A DNA stretch of 64,000 nucleotides from NCBI GenBank assembly GCA_040394635.1, contig JBEBRW010000001.1, positions 186,001 through 250,000 of the forward strand. The letters run 5' to 3'. Both the position numbers and the translations under genes were made by a program. The notes under the pieces were generated by a model. It ran no database searches. It was not told the origin of the DNA and saw only the letters and a list, made by a program, of their open reading frames with translations. Within the stretch, counting starts at the first letter, position 1; every line of letters begins with the position of its first letter. The DNA comes from UBA5239 sp040394635 (lineage in GTDB: Bacteria; Verrucomicrobiota; Lentisphaeria; Victivallales; Victivallaceae). Shown piece after piece: positions 25,263 through 35,038 of the stretch.

Positions 25263-27860
25263 ATGCGTTTTTATCTGGACGGCAACGACTGGGAAGCCGA
25301 TTATTTTATTGCCAGCGCCGAGGAAACAGCCTGGCGCGGCAATAACCGTAATATCAACAATATGCTTCTGGATTCGGCGTTTTCTGCCGGATTTTATTGT
25401 CCGGGAAGCAATTACCGCCCGTCCTTCCGGGGCTCCGTGCCAGGGTGTGACCGGACGATGCTGACGGAGAACGGGGTCATAGACGATCCTTATTATGGCC
25501 GCAACATGGATCATTCGCGCTGGTCGGAGCGTTTCAGCTGGGCATTTCGCAAGCGTTTCACGCTGCCGGAGGATATGCGCGACTGGAAACGCATCCGGCT
25601 GGTCTTCAAGGGAATTGATTACCATGCGCATTTTTTCCTGAACGGGGTACCGCTCGGAACACATCTGGGGATGTTTATCCCCGCGGAATTCGATGTCAGT
25701 TCCCTGCTGGATCGCAGCGGGGAAAATCTGCTGGCGGTGATTTTCGAGCCGGTGCCGCAGGCGTCGCCGAACCACCGGATGCCCGACGAATACCCGCAGC
25801 CTGCTGAATTTGCCGAATATCACCGTTCACAGATGAGTTACGGGTGGGATTGGATGCGCGGCATGGTGGCCGCCGGCCTCTGGGACAGTGTTTATCTCAG
25901 CGGCAGCAACCGTGTTCGAATCCGGGATTGTTTTTTCCGCTCCGAAGGCAGCCGCGTCCGCCTGGAAATCGATCTTGAAACGACCGAGGCGGTGGCGGCT
26001 CCCCTGCATATCCGTTTGAGTCCGGTTAATTTCGCCGGTGCTTCGACTTCGCATGTCGAGCAGCTTCAGCTTCCCTTCGGCAGTTGCCGTATAACGACGG
26101 AGTTCGAGTCGGCGGACGTCCGCCGCTGGTATCCGGCGGGTTACGGGGAACAACCTTTGTACTGCCTGGAACTGGAGATTGACGGCGTCACGGAAAAGCT
26201 GCAGGTGGCTTTCCGCTCTATTGCCATGCAGCGGAACCCGGATTCCCCCGAGGGGGCCTATAATCAGACATTCCTGATCAACGGCAAGGCGGTTTTTGCG
26301 CGCGGCCTGAACTGGGTTCCGGCTGATTTGATGCACTGCCGGAGCCAGGAAAAAGAGTATGACCGCCTGGTGCGCCTGGCCGCAGAGGCAGGATTCAATC
26401 TGTTCCGGGTCTGGGGCGGCGGGATTGTCGAAAAAGACGCTTTTTACGCGGCCTGCGACCGTTACGGCATCATGGTCTGGCAGGAGTTCATGCACGCGTG
26501 CAGTTCATACCGCAAGGACCCCGAATACCTGGCGTTCAAAAAGCGCGAGGGCGAGGCCATCTTGCGCAAAATCCGCAACCACGTATCACTCTCACTGATC
26601 TGCGGCGGCAACGAGGTCGATTATTATGGTGAAACGCCTGGCAGCCCGCTTTATCAACAGTATCGCCAACTGGTGGAAACCCTGACGCCGGACCTCGATT
26701 TCCACACCTCGTCGCCCGACCAGTCCCGGCCCGGCGAATGTCACCATGGGCCATGGAACTTTATCGACCACTCGGTAATCAACGCACATCATCGACTGGT
26801 CGCCAGTGAAGTCGGCTGCAACGGCCTGCCGGAGGAGGAATCGCTTCGCCGTTTCATCCCGGACAAGGATAGTTTCCCGCACGGCCCGAGCTGGAGTTAC
26901 CACTTCCTGGCCATGAGCGGCAAACTGGATATGAAAAAGCAGTTCTGTCTGTTCAATGCCGGGACCGTCTGGGAGCACAGTCAGGCCTCGATGCAGCTCC
27001 AGGGAGACACCTTGTCGTACATGATGAGCCATTACCGGCGGAAATTCCCGGAGTCCAGCGGCTGCTTCATCTGGCAATACAACGAACCGTGGCCGACCTG
27101 CTCCGTAAGCATCGTCGACTACTATACGCTGCCCAAAATGGCCTACTACCGCTGTGCCAGGGCCAATGCGCCGCTGACGTTGTCGCTGCGCGACGATTCA
27201 CTTTGCTGCGCCGGCAACACATTTCAGGCTTCCTTGTGGGTGGTGAACGATGGCGATGCGGCGGAACTGACGGTCAAATTCGACTTGATTGACCCGGCCG
27301 GGCATGAGTATGCACGGGTCCGCGAGACGCGGAACTTCGCGACCAGAACAACGAAGGTAACCAATATACAAGCCGCCTGGACGAAACCGCCCGCCGGTGG
27401 ATTGCTGCTTGCGCGCTTGCAGCTGTGCGGCCCGGAAGGCCATACCCTGTTTGAAGACGAACGCCTCTATGGCGCGCCGGATTTCAAAAGCGCCTTTGAA
27501 CTGCCGGAAACCGAATTGACGATAAGTGCGGAATTCACGCCCGCTCCGGATCGCGAAAGCTGCGGACTGATCCGCCTGCACAATCCGGGCACGACCGCGG
27601 CGCTCAATGTCCGGTTGGATTTCCCCGACCTGCCCCACGGGGAGGTCTACTGGCTGGATAATTACGTTTCGCTCGCGCCCGGTACGACCCGGACGGTAAA
27701 AGTCAAACTCACTTCCGAAGCCGGCCGTCCCGAAACGGTCCGGATTCGCGGCTGGAATGTCGCCGCCCGGTGTGTGCCGGTGCTCCGCAAGAAAAGCCGG
27801 CGGCGGATTCGCGCGATACAGCCGGCGGATTTTGAAGTAAAAATAAAAATCAGCCATTGA
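25263..27860 (+). CDS. Glycoside hydrolase family 2 beta-mannosidase
   Basis: An 865-residue enzyme predicted to release mannose from beta-mannosides. Domain order is typical of GH2 mannosidases: sugar-binding domain (1-215, including the family signature MSYGWDWMRGMVAAGLWDSV near 191-210), immunoglobulin-like domain (215-320), TIM barrel (320-640) and two C-terminal beta domains. Glu451 in CGGNEVDYYG is the acid/base and Glu516 in VASEVGCNG the probable nucleophile. No signal peptide, so probably cytoplasmic. AGGAAT precedes the ATG. It opens a plus-strand gene set that includes a GH130-like phosphorylase at 35039, which supports a beta-mannoside pathway. Confidence 0.9.
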   Translation: MRFYLDGNDWEADYFIASAEETAWRGNNRNINNMLLDSAFSAGFYCPGSNYRPSFRGSVPGCDRTMLTENGVIDDPYYGRNMDHSRWSERFSWAFRKRFTLPEDMRDWKRIRLVFKGIDYHAHFFLNGVPLGTHLGMFIPAEFDVSSLLDRSGENLLAVIFEPVPQASPNHRMPDEYPQPAEFAEYHRSQMSYGWDWMRGMVAAGLWDSVYLSGSNRVRIRDCFFRSEGSRVRLEIDLETTEAVAAPLHIRLSPVNFAGASTSHVEQLQLPFGSCRITTEFESADVRRWYPAGYGEQPLYCLELEIDGVTEKLQVAFRSIAMQRNPDSPEGAYNQTFLINGKAVFARGLNWVPADLMHCRSQEKEYDRLVRLAAEAGFNLFRVWGGGIVEKDAFYAACDRYGIMVWQEFMHACSSYRKDPEYLAFKKREGEAILRKIRNHVSLSLICGGNEVDYYGETPGSPLYQQYRQLVETLTPDLDFHTSSPDQSRPGECHHGPWNFIDHSVINAHHRLVASEVGCNGLPEEESLRRFIPDKDSFPHGPSWSYHFLAMSGKLDMKKQFCLFNAGTVWEHSQASMQLQGDTLSYMMSHYRRKFPESSGCFIWQYNEPWPTCSVSIVDYYTLPKMAYYRCARANAPLTLSLRDDSLCCAGNTFQASLWVVNDGDAAELTVKFDLIDPAGHEYARVRETRNFATRTTKVTNIQAAWTKPPAGGLLLARLQLCGPEGHTLFEDERLYGAPDFKSAFELPETELTISAEFTPAPDRESCGLIRLHNPGTTAALNVRLDFPDLPHGEVYWLDNYVSLAPGTTRTVKVKLTSEAGRPETVRIRGWNVAARCVPVLRKKSRRRIRAIQPADFEVKIKISH

Positions 27861-27884
27861 CATATTGAGATTCTCATGTATAAT
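27857..27884 (+). promoter_or_regulatory. Internal sigma-70 promoter ahead of the LacI gene
   Basis: TTGACA (27857-27862) and TATAAT (27879-27884), both perfect, with a 16-base spacer. The -35 overlaps the last bases of the mannosidase gene. An in-frame ATG at 27876 lies within the promoter itself, so it cannot start translation from this transcript. Confidence 0.8.
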
Positions 27885-27895
27885 AATGCTAGGTT

Positions 27896-27903
27896 AAGCG
27901 CTT
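27896..27903. promoter_or_regulatory. Candidate LacI-type operator
   Basis: AAGCGCTT is an 8-base palindrome centred on CG, 12 bases after the -10 box, within TTAAGCGCTTCGCTAA. A central CG step flanked by AT-rich arms is common for LacI-family operators. Autoregulation by the downstream LacI protein is the simplest reading. Confidence 0.5.
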
Positions 27904-27938
27904 CGCTAAAAATAAATGAGCAAGGAAGAACAAGCGAA

Positions 27939-28916
27939 ATGGTGACTCTGAACGACGTGGCCAAACATGCGGGGGTCTCGATCAGTACGGCTTCATATGT
28001 CATAAACCGGACGAAGCTGCACAAGGTCGGAGCGGCGACCCAAGCCAGGATTATTTCCGCAGCCAAGGAACTGAATTACCGGCCCAGTATCGCGGGGCGG
28101 GCCCTGGCGCAGGGAAAAACATTTATCATCGGCGCGGTGTTTCCGGCCATCAGCCAGTCGTTTATCCCGGATATCCTGCAGGGGTTGGAGGAGGTTTTGA
28201 ACAAGGATTCCTACAGTTTGCTGCTGTGTGTATACAGCAGCGATGAGGAAATGCGTGAGAAATGCCAGGTGCTGCTGAATAAAAAAGTGGACGGCATGAT
28301 CATTTTCCCTGCGACCAACAATCCTTTCACGGAATTACTGATCCAGGTGAATAAAGAGATGCCGGTCGTTTGCCTGGCGAAGATGAGCGGCTCCAATGAG
28401 ATTCCCTTCGTTTGCGTGGACGGCAGCATGGTCAATTATCTGGCGGTCAACTATCTGCTTGAATGCGGACACCGCCGGATCGGGATTCAGTGCGGGAACG
28501 ACAAGAACCGCATGTTCGGGACGGAAACCGCCCTGGCCGGGAAGACCGGAGTCAAGTTGATGGTATTGCACAATGAGAAAACGACCGGGCGGGAAATACT
28601 CGAATGGGGGTTGTCGCAGCCCGAACCGCCCACCGCGTACCTGGTTTACAGCGACATGCTGGCGTCCGACCTGATGGCGGCCGCCTGGGACATGGGGGTA
28701 AAAGTACCCGACGAGATTTCCATTATCGGCGTCGACGGGGAAGACTACGGCAAGCGCCTGCGGCCGCAGCTGACAACCGTGGGGCAGCCGCGTTACGAGC
28801 AGGGTTATGAGGCCGGCAAACTCCTGTTGCAACGCATTGGCGGAGAAGAAGCGGGCAATATTATCCTGCGGCCGGATTTGATTAAACGTGCAAGCGTGAA
28901 AACACTTACAACATAA
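27939..28916 (+). CDS. LacI-family transcriptional regulator
   Basis: A 325-residue regulator with helix-turn-helix VTLNDVAKHAGVSISTASYV (residues 2-21), hinge NYRPSIAGRALAQG and effector domain. I place the start at the ATG at 27939, which follows AAGGAAG by ten bases; the longer reading from 27876 would begin inside the promoter. The pseudopilin gene begins 12 bases after the stop. It likely controls the pseudopilin, the large multidomain protein, the GH130-like enzyme and the DUF4434-like protein, and by read-through from 25191 may be co-expressed with the mannosidase. Confidence 0.93.
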   Translation: MVTLNDVAKHAGVSISTASYVINRTKLHKVGAATQARIISAAKELNYRPSIAGRALAQGKTFIIGAVFPAISQSFIPDILQGLEEVLNKDSYSLLLCVYSSDEEMREKCQVLLNKKVDGMIIFPATNNPFTELLIQVNKEMPVVCLAKMSGSNEIPFVCVDGSMVNYLAVNYLLECGHRRIGIQCGNDKNRMFGTETALAGKTGVKLMVLHNEKTTGREILEWGLSQPEPPTAYLVYSDMLASDLMAAAWDMGVKVPDEISIIGVDGEDYGKRLRPQLTTVGQPRYEQGYEAGKLLLQRIGGEEAGNIILRPDLIKRASVKTLTT

Positions 28917-28928
28917 AGGAAAAGAAAG

Positions 28929-29654
28929 ATGAAAAAACGTTCGGAATTCACACTTATTGAGCTTCTCGTCGTAATCGCGATCATTGCCATACTGGCGGCC
29001 ATGCTGCTGCCGGCGTTGAACCGGGCCAGGGAAAGCGCCAGAATGTCCTCATGCCTCAGCAATCTGAAGCAGCTCGGGCTGGGCGTGGCTCTTTATGCGG
29101 ATGACAACGGCGGCTTCGCCCCCGGCGGTTATCCGAACAGTTGCTACATGCTGGGCAATGACGTCGGCAGCAATCCGAAATACGGTATCGGCAAGCTTTA
29201 TCCGAATTATATTCAGGCCCCAAAAGTGTTCTACTGCCCAAGCGATATCAATCCGAATATCACGGTCAACTGGTTTGTCCTCCCGGACGGGACGAAAAAT
29301 AACAACCAATGCTATAGCAGCTATTATAATTTCTTCCCGGCCTGGGTCTGGAACGTGGAATATTTCCTCAATTTGTCCGGTCCTTATCCGGTGGTCAACA
29401 ACGGCAGCGCCGATGTCGCGCAGGCCACTTCGGCAGGAAATCAACCGCTGCTCGCCGAGCATTATTACACCGACAGTGCTACTGTTCAAAAAGACCCCGC
29501 GCACGGCCAGACCCGTTACAACGTACTGTATGCGGACGGTCATGCCATCACTTACAACGACGCGGAAAAGAAACTTTACCGCAATAATATTGACGGAACA
29601 AATTACAAAATTGCGTTCATGGACGGCTGGAAGCTTTTCATCGAGAACAAATAA
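28929..29654 (+). CDS. Pseudopilin with prepilin-type N-terminus
   Basis: A 241-residue pilin-like protein with a very short leader (MKKRSE) directly before the FTLIELLVVIAIIAILAAML helix. The residue at the expected cleavage point is Glu rather than Gly. The usual PALNRARESARMSSCLSNLKQLG segment follows. The C-terminal motif is a variant: His is followed by ten residues, not nine, before Asp-Gly-His. AAAGGAAAAG precedes the ATG. It sits between a LacI gene and the gene for a 1787-residue secreted protein, which begins 14 bases downstream. The large partner is a natural candidate for a pseudopilus-linked cargo, but this is inference. Confidence 0.88.
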   Translation: MKKRSEFTLIELLVVIAIIAILAAMLLPALNRARESARMSSCLSNLKQLGLGVALYADDNGGFAPGGYPNSCYMLGNDVGSNPKYGIGKLYPNYIQAPKVFYCPSDINPNITVNWFVLPDGTKNNNQCYSSYYNFFPAWVWNVEYFLNLSGPYPVVNNGSADVAQATSAGNQPLLAEHYYTDSATVQKDPAHGQTRYNVLYADGHAITYNDAEKKLYRNNIDGTNYKIAFMDGWKLFIENK

Positions 29655-29668
29655 TATAAGGACAGCCC

Positions 29669-32600
29669 GTGAAAAAGCTCTTCCTCCTCCTATGTACAAT
29701 TATTTCGCTGGCCGCTGCCGCCGGGAACTACACGACGACTTCGAGCAACAATAAGCTGCTCCCGAGCCTGGAAAAGGCCGGCCCGCTGCACAGGGTCACA
29801 CCGCTGGACGGGGCCGATTACCAGGGTATTGTCATCCACAAAATCGCCGACCTGAAAAACTCGACCGGCGACAACAAAATCAGATTCCAGTTCAAGGCCA
29901 CCGGCAGGAGATTTGACTTCCTCATCCGCCTCAACCTCCTGCAAGGCGGTTACCTGTACCGTTCATTTGCTAGCAGAGCCGCGGATGAATTGGATGAAAT
30001 CGTACTGGACCTCGACCGGAAAAACTGGATATGGGACAAGCCGGAAAGGGAATTCGGGCTGATCTCATCGGTGGCGATTTATGCGAAGGAATTCAAAAAG
30101 CCGTACAGCATGGAGATCGGTGAATTGCAGTTCGAACTGCCGCCGGGAAACCGGGTCATTGACGGGCGGCCTGCCGCCGATGCGCCGGTATTCACTGCGG
30201 ACGCCCTCCCCGCGGACTGGCCGGGAATCGGCGGTCCCTGGAAGCGCGGCGGTCCGGAGCTGATCAACGGCCGGATCGATATCGAGGCATCCTGGAGCGA
30301 ACTGGAAAATAAATACGCCGGAGTCGAGTGCCGCTTCCGCCAGACCGGCAACAATCCGTACAGTTCCTATTGGGTCTATTTCCGGCCGATGCTCCGTCAG
30401 ATCAGCATCGAAAAAATGGTCAACAATCAACTGGATGCGGAATTTAAAAAACAGATTTATTATCTCGCCGCGCCGCCCGTGTGGAAGGCCGGGCAGACTT
30501 ATAAACTGCAGGTGGAATTTACCGGCAATATATTCAAGGTATGGCTCGACGGCGTGCTGTGCCTGTATGCGACTGACGATAACCAGCCGTTCGACCGCGG
30601 CGACAATGCGGTTTCGCTCTCCAGCGCCGGCAAAATACACAAGCTGGTCATCCATCAATACGACCGGACCGAAGCCGTGGAAACGGCCTCCATCCGCTAC
30701 CTGACGCCGCCGGAACGCGGAGCGGTCAATTCCGGCTCCGGACAGGCGTATTGGGGCATCAAAGCCGAGGGGGAACCCGGCATTGTTTTCGACCTCGGCA
30801 AACGGTATCACATTCAGGAAATCCGGATCGGCTCGGATGCGATTCCAACCCAGAATTTCAGCTCGGCGATTGTATCCGTCAGCAACAATGGCAAGGACTG
30901 GCAGACGGTTTCGGCCATTATCAACGACAAGGCGGAACGGACCCGCCTGAAATACGAACTCAGCGGCAAAGTGGATGCCGCAGGCCAATATTTCCGCCTG
31001 GTCTTTAAGCGCTCAAAAATCGACAATGCCGTGGAAATCAGCGACATCCGGTTTTTCGGCAATGATTCCCTGGCATCCCTGCAGGCCGCGGGGCAAACGA
31101 AACAACAACTCCGGCGTCCCGCCGAGCTGCCGGCCCTCTCGTTTACGGCGGACGACCGGAAAAACTGTTATCTGAAAAGCGACGGCTTTGAAGCGGCGGT
31201 GTCCAGGACCAACGGTGCACTCAGCGGCATCCGAAACGCGGGCAAGCTGCAGGTCGCCGCCGCCTATGATCTTTATTTCCTCGAAAACCGACAGGGAATC
31301 ACTCCGGCGTCCGAATTGGCCGACCGGGTGGAAAATATTTCCGAGGACGGCGGCGAGCTGATCATCCAGGCGGTAAATCCGCAAATGCCGGGCGTCGCCA
31401 TCACCAAGCGGTACCGCATTGCGGAGGATGGCAAAAGGCTGCTGAAACAGATTTCGTTTCGCAACACGCGCGGCGATCAGGCAAACGATCTTTTCCTGAC
31501 GCTTCGCTCGCATGTCCTGCTGGACCCCGGCTATCGCGAGAACGGCGTTTACTTCGGCGCGGATTGGGGGCTGGGCGGACGTGTCCCGGCGGAAAAGGTG
31601 GTCTTCGACATGGCCAATATTCCCCAGGCCGCCGGTAACTCCAAGATCGGATTTTTCATCAACAAACAATACCAGGAAAACATCGGTCAGTATCTCCTGA
31701 AAGTTAACGACCGTACCGTCAGCAGCACGATCACGCTGTGGTACGAAAAAGAGAATATTCCGCTCACGTACACGCCGGACGGCTGGAAATCCGGTATGGC
31801 GACGCTCCAGCTCAGCCCCGGCGTGGAAACCTCACTGGAATACCAGTATATCCGCTTCGCCGGCAGCGACCTCGATTTTTACCGCGCCTACCGGGAAATC
31901 CCGGAAATCGCGGCCAAGTACAACGAGCTGGCGCTGGCGCCCGAATGGATTCGGGACCTTAAATGCAGCATACCCGGCAACCTGTTCGACGAAACGGTCA
32001 AGAGCCTCGTCATGTTCAACCGCGACGGCCACGTGACCGCCCTGAACAACGGCCCCAACCTGTGGGGCGACTGGGTCGGCAAAGGCATCGGCGTCAGCAC
32101 CTACGGCGACCTGATACCGTGCAGCCAGGTGGCGGAGGAATTTCAGAAAGTCCGCAGCCGTTTCCCGTTCGCCCGCGCCGGTATCTACAACTGGGCGTGG
32201 TGCGGCACGCCGGACTCCAAGGCATACCGGACACATCCGGAGTGGTTCATCCGCAAGGACAAAAACGGCCGCTTCTGGAGCGCCTACGGCAGCGGGACCT
32301 CGACCAATTACCTGCGTCATGTCGGCGACCCCGCCTCCGCTGCGGCCCTGCTCAATGGCGCCGGCGAGATCATGGAAAACATCGGCTGCGATTTTTTTTA
32401 CCTGGACGGCGGCTGCGGCGGCACCAATGTCATCGACTGGGAAAACCTGCGGGTATCGCAGATTTACGATTGGGACGATTTTCATTCGGAGCTGAAACGA
32501 AAGGTCCGCTCATTCGGTCCTGAAAAAGCCATGTATTTCAACTCCCGCAGCGAATGGGTTTATGATATCGGGCTGCACAAGGGCATACAGAGCCGTTTCA

Positions 32601-35032
32601 CGCACGACTTGTGGCGCGACAGCGCCGATGCGCTTTATGCGCTGAAAATCCGCCAGAAATCCGATCCGCTCCGCAAAGTGCACCTGATGTACTGGCTCGA
32701 CAATGTCGCGCAGTATTACGCAAATTACAGCATCGGCATGGGTTTCCCGCCCATGATCTGGGCCGGAATCATCCCGCGCACGGCCTATATCTCGGCGGCT
32801 TACGAAAACCGGAACCTTGAGTTGCTTGACGGCGCGTACACTCCCGACTGGCGGTTCAATGCCGATACCGCCACCGAAATGTACACCTTCAAGAACGGCG
32901 CCAGCAGGGTGATTTCAGTCATCGACCACAACCGCCTCCCCTCCCCGGTCGATATCGAGGTCGACCGGAAATCGATAGAACTGAATGCCGGCGACGAACT
33001 GTTTGTATGGCGTTTTACGCTGCTGGATATCGCACCGCGCCTGCAGCCCCCGCAGTACGGCATGCCGGAGTGGATGGCCGCCGATATCTACCGGGAAACC
33101 GGGTTCGGCTGCGATATTGTCGCCGCTGGCGGTTTCCACGGCACGGTGCCTGGAAGCGAACATTTCCGCGGACAATTCAACTTCAAACCGGAATTTCTGG
33201 AGTATCTGGTCCTGTCCACCGGCCCGGCTGCGGTTTATTCCATCGACGGGCAGCGGACGAACTTCTGGCAGCCGGACAGCGGGCGCATTTCCCTGAACTC
33301 GAAAATGGCGGACAACAGAATCGAAATCAGCCAGCAGGGAAGCGGCGACGTGGAAAGTATCGTTCATATCCCCTCGTCCTGGCTGGGGCTGAAAGTGAAC
33401 GGCGCGAAGTTGAAAGCCAACTTCTTCATGGACCGGAAGCAGTACGCGATTATCGCCCTGGAGGCGGACCGGACAGCCGTCATCGAACCGGAGCGCATGG
33501 TGGAGAAACGCAGTTTCGCCGACTCCGGCGCACTCAATGTCCGGCAGCAGGGCGATTCGCTGAAAATCAACAAACCCGGCGGCAATGTCGCGTTGCGCGT
33601 CATGTCGCAGGACAATGTACTGGTATATGTCAACCACTTCCGGAACCAGCAGGATATCGAACTGCAACTGCCGGTTCAATTGGCTGCGGGGAAATACAGC
33701 GTTATCGCGGACGAGATTGAGCAGGACGGCACGGTGCGGTCCGCCGCCGGTTCGTTTACCGTATCCCGCCAGTATCAATACTTTCCGCCGGCGGAAAAAT
33801 GGATTCGCGGCCGTGTCCGCGAGAAAAAGCCGCCGGTCATTTCGGTGAAACCCGTCAACAAAACGGTTAAAGGGCTGAAGCTGCTCAATGTCGGCATCGA
33901 TTCCCATGACAATTACGACAGTACCGCTTATGTGAAAGTCGACCCGGATAAACTCGCCGTCACGGTGGGCGGCCTCGACAATCCGGCGAGTTGGGCCGGT
34001 GCGGGGGATTATGCATTTGCCGGTTTCGAGTTCGAGAACCTCCGCGTGGTCAGCATCAAGGCCGTCAGCAATATGAAGGACATCCATAGTGAACATACCA
34101 GTCACGGGAATTTCCCGTATGCCGGGGTGGATTCTTTCGGCGGCATCATGGTCGATTACCATACGGCGCAGGGCTACACCCACCGGGTCGGCTTGAGCCT
34201 GGGTCAAATCAACACCGGACGCACGTTGGAGCGGCCGCGCTTCGGTTACGCCAAGGCTCCGGTCCAGTACGCGATGATCGATAATCTGATCGGTACCAAA
34301 AACAGCGCCGACTACACGCTCGATCTTGCCAAATGGGCCCCGGCGGGCTGGGATGGCAAAGTCTGGCTGATTCTCGGCGCGGACGGGGCCGGGCCACAAC
34401 GCAGGTTGACCCTCGAAGTCACCGGTCACTCCGATAAACCGACCTCGCCCCTGACGCAGGTGAAAAGCCTGAACCTGGAACCCTATGACATTAAGCTCTC
34501 CCCGCAGGACAAAGTATGGGAAAATGCGGTAAAAATCGATGAACTGCATGTCCTCCCGACGCTGGACCGCCCGGCCCAGGCTACCGAGCTCCTGCTGGCC
34601 ATGAATTCTCAATACCTCTATATCCAGGCGCGCCTGCAGGAAACCGACCGCCCTTTCCTGGCCGGGAGCCGCGACCTCTGGGAAAACGACGGACTGGATA
34701 TTTCATTCGGCCTGCCGCAGGGAATTCAGCACAAGATTATCGTCGACAGCGCCGGTAAAATTTTCCAGACCGACACGGTCAGCGGCCAGTCTCTCAATGT
34801 GAAACAGACCCCGTGGGAGGTCTCCGCCAAAACGTCCGTTTCCGGGGAAACCTGCAACATGGAAATCGCCATCAAGCGTGATTCCATCTTGAAAGTTGCC
34901 ACCGGCAAGGCTAAATTCAATATCGCCAGGTACCGGGCAGTGCCCGGCCGGCAAAGTGAAATATATTCCATGACTCCATTGCAGAAGTACACGCTGATGG
35001 AGCCGGAATTATTCAATACATTAACATGGTGA
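29669..35032 (+). CDS. Giant secreted multidomain glycoside hydrolase-like protein
   Basis: A 1787-residue exported protein with a signal peptide (about 1-19). The start is GTG at 29669, with AAGGA at 29658. Domains as read: beta-sandwich (20-165); LamG/DUF1080-like concanavalin fold (175-340); F5/8 type C (discoidin)-like domain (about 350-470); a beta-supersandwich (about 490-740); a TIM barrel (about 750-1110) with DFFYLDGGCGG, where Asp913 is a candidate nucleophile as in clan GH-D/GH31-type enzymes; beta domains; and a C-terminal CBM9-like domain (about 1610-1787, ELLLAMNSQYLYIQARLQETD). It probably binds and attacks an insoluble glycan outside the cell. The catalytic family is not certain. 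The GH130-like gene follows 6 bases after the stop. Confidence 0.8.
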   Translation: MKKLFLLLCTIISLAAAAGNYTTTSSNNKLLPSLEKAGPLHRVTPLDGADYQGIVIHKIADLKNSTGDNKIRFQFKATGRRFDFLIRLNLLQGGYLYRSFASRAADELDEIVLDLDRKNWIWDKPEREFGLISSVAIYAKEFKKPYSMEIGELQFELPPGNRVIDGRPAADAPVFTADALPADWPGIGGPWKRGGPELINGRIDIEASWSELENKYAGVECRFRQTGNNPYSSYWVYFRPMLRQISIEKMVNNQLDAEFKKQIYYLAAPPVWKAGQTYKLQVEFTGNIFKVWLDGVLCLYATDDNQPFDRGDNAVSLSSAGKIHKLVIHQYDRTEAVETASIRYLTPPERGAVNSGSGQAYWGIKAEGEPGIVFDLGKRYHIQEIRIGSDAIPTQNFSSAIVSVSNNGKDWQTVSAIINDKAERTRLKYELSGKVDAAGQYFRLVFKRSKIDNAVEISDIRFFGNDSLASLQAAGQTKQQLRRPAELPALSFTADDRKNCYLKSDGFEAAVSRTNGALSGIRNAGKLQVAAAYDLYFLENRQGITPASELADRVENISEDGGELIIQAVNPQMPGVAITKRYRIAEDGKRLLKQISFRNTRGDQANDLFLTLRSHVLLDPGYRENGVYFGADWGLGGRVPAEKVVFDMANIPQAAGNSKIGFFINKQYQENIGQYLLKVNDRTVSSTITLWYEKENIPLTYTPDGWKSGMATLQLSPGVETSLEYQYIRFAGSDLDFYRAYREIPEIAAKYNELALAPEWIRDLKCSIPGNLFDETVKSLVMFNRDGHVTALNNGPNLWGDWVGKGIGVSTYGDLIPCSQVAEEFQKVRSRFPFARAGIYNWAWCGTPDSKAYRTHPEWFIRKDKNGRFWSAYGSGTSTNYLRHVGDPASAAALLNGAGEIMENIGCDFFYLDGGCGGTNVIDWENLRVSQIYDWDDFHSELKRKVRSFGPEKAMYFNSRSEWVYDIGLHKGIQSRFTHDLWRDSADALYALKIRQKSDPLRKVHLMYWLDNVAQYYANYSIGMGFPPMIWAGIIPRTAYISAAYENRNLELLDGAYTPDWRFNADTATEMYTFKNGASRVISVIDHNRLPSPVDIEVDRKSIELNAGDELFVWRFTLLDIAPRLQPPQYGMPEWMAADIYRETGFGCDIVAAGGFHGTVPGSEHFRGQFNFKPEFLEYLVLSTGPAAVYSIDGQRTNFWQPDSGRISLNSKMADNRIEISQQGSGDVESIVHIPSSWLGLKVNGAKLKANFFMDRKQYAIIALEADRTAVIEPERMVEKRSFADSGALNVRQQGDSLKINKPGGNVALRVMSQDNVLVYVNHFRNQQDIELQLPVQLAAGKYSVIADEIEQDGTVRSAAGSFTVSRQYQYFPPAEKWIRGRVREKKPPVISVKPVNKTVKGLKLLNVGIDSHDNYDSTAYVKVDPDKLAVTVGGLDNPASWAGAGDYAFAGFEFENLRVVSIKAVSNMKDIHSEHTSHGNFPYAGVDSFGGIMVDYHTAQGYTHRVGLSLGQINTGRTLERPRFGYAKAPVQYAMIDNLIGTKNSADYTLDLAKWAPAGWDGKVWLILGADGAGPQRRLTLEVTGHSDKPTSPLTQVKSLNLEPYDIKLSPQDKVWENAVKIDELHVLPTLDRPAQATELLLAMNSQYLYIQARLQETDRPFLAGSRDLWENDGLDISFGLPQGIQHKIIVDSAGKIFQTDTVSGQSLNVKQTPWEVSAKTSVSGETCNMEIAIKRDSILKVATGKAKFNIARYRAVPGRQSEIYSMTPLQKYTLMEPELFNTLTW

Positions 35033-35038
35033 TTCCCG

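Noticed and set aside
32915..34612. Minus-strand ORF (565 codons) over the giant secreted protein
   Set aside because: The plus strand has a signal peptide, a good ribosome-binding site and domain structure throughout; the minus frame has none.
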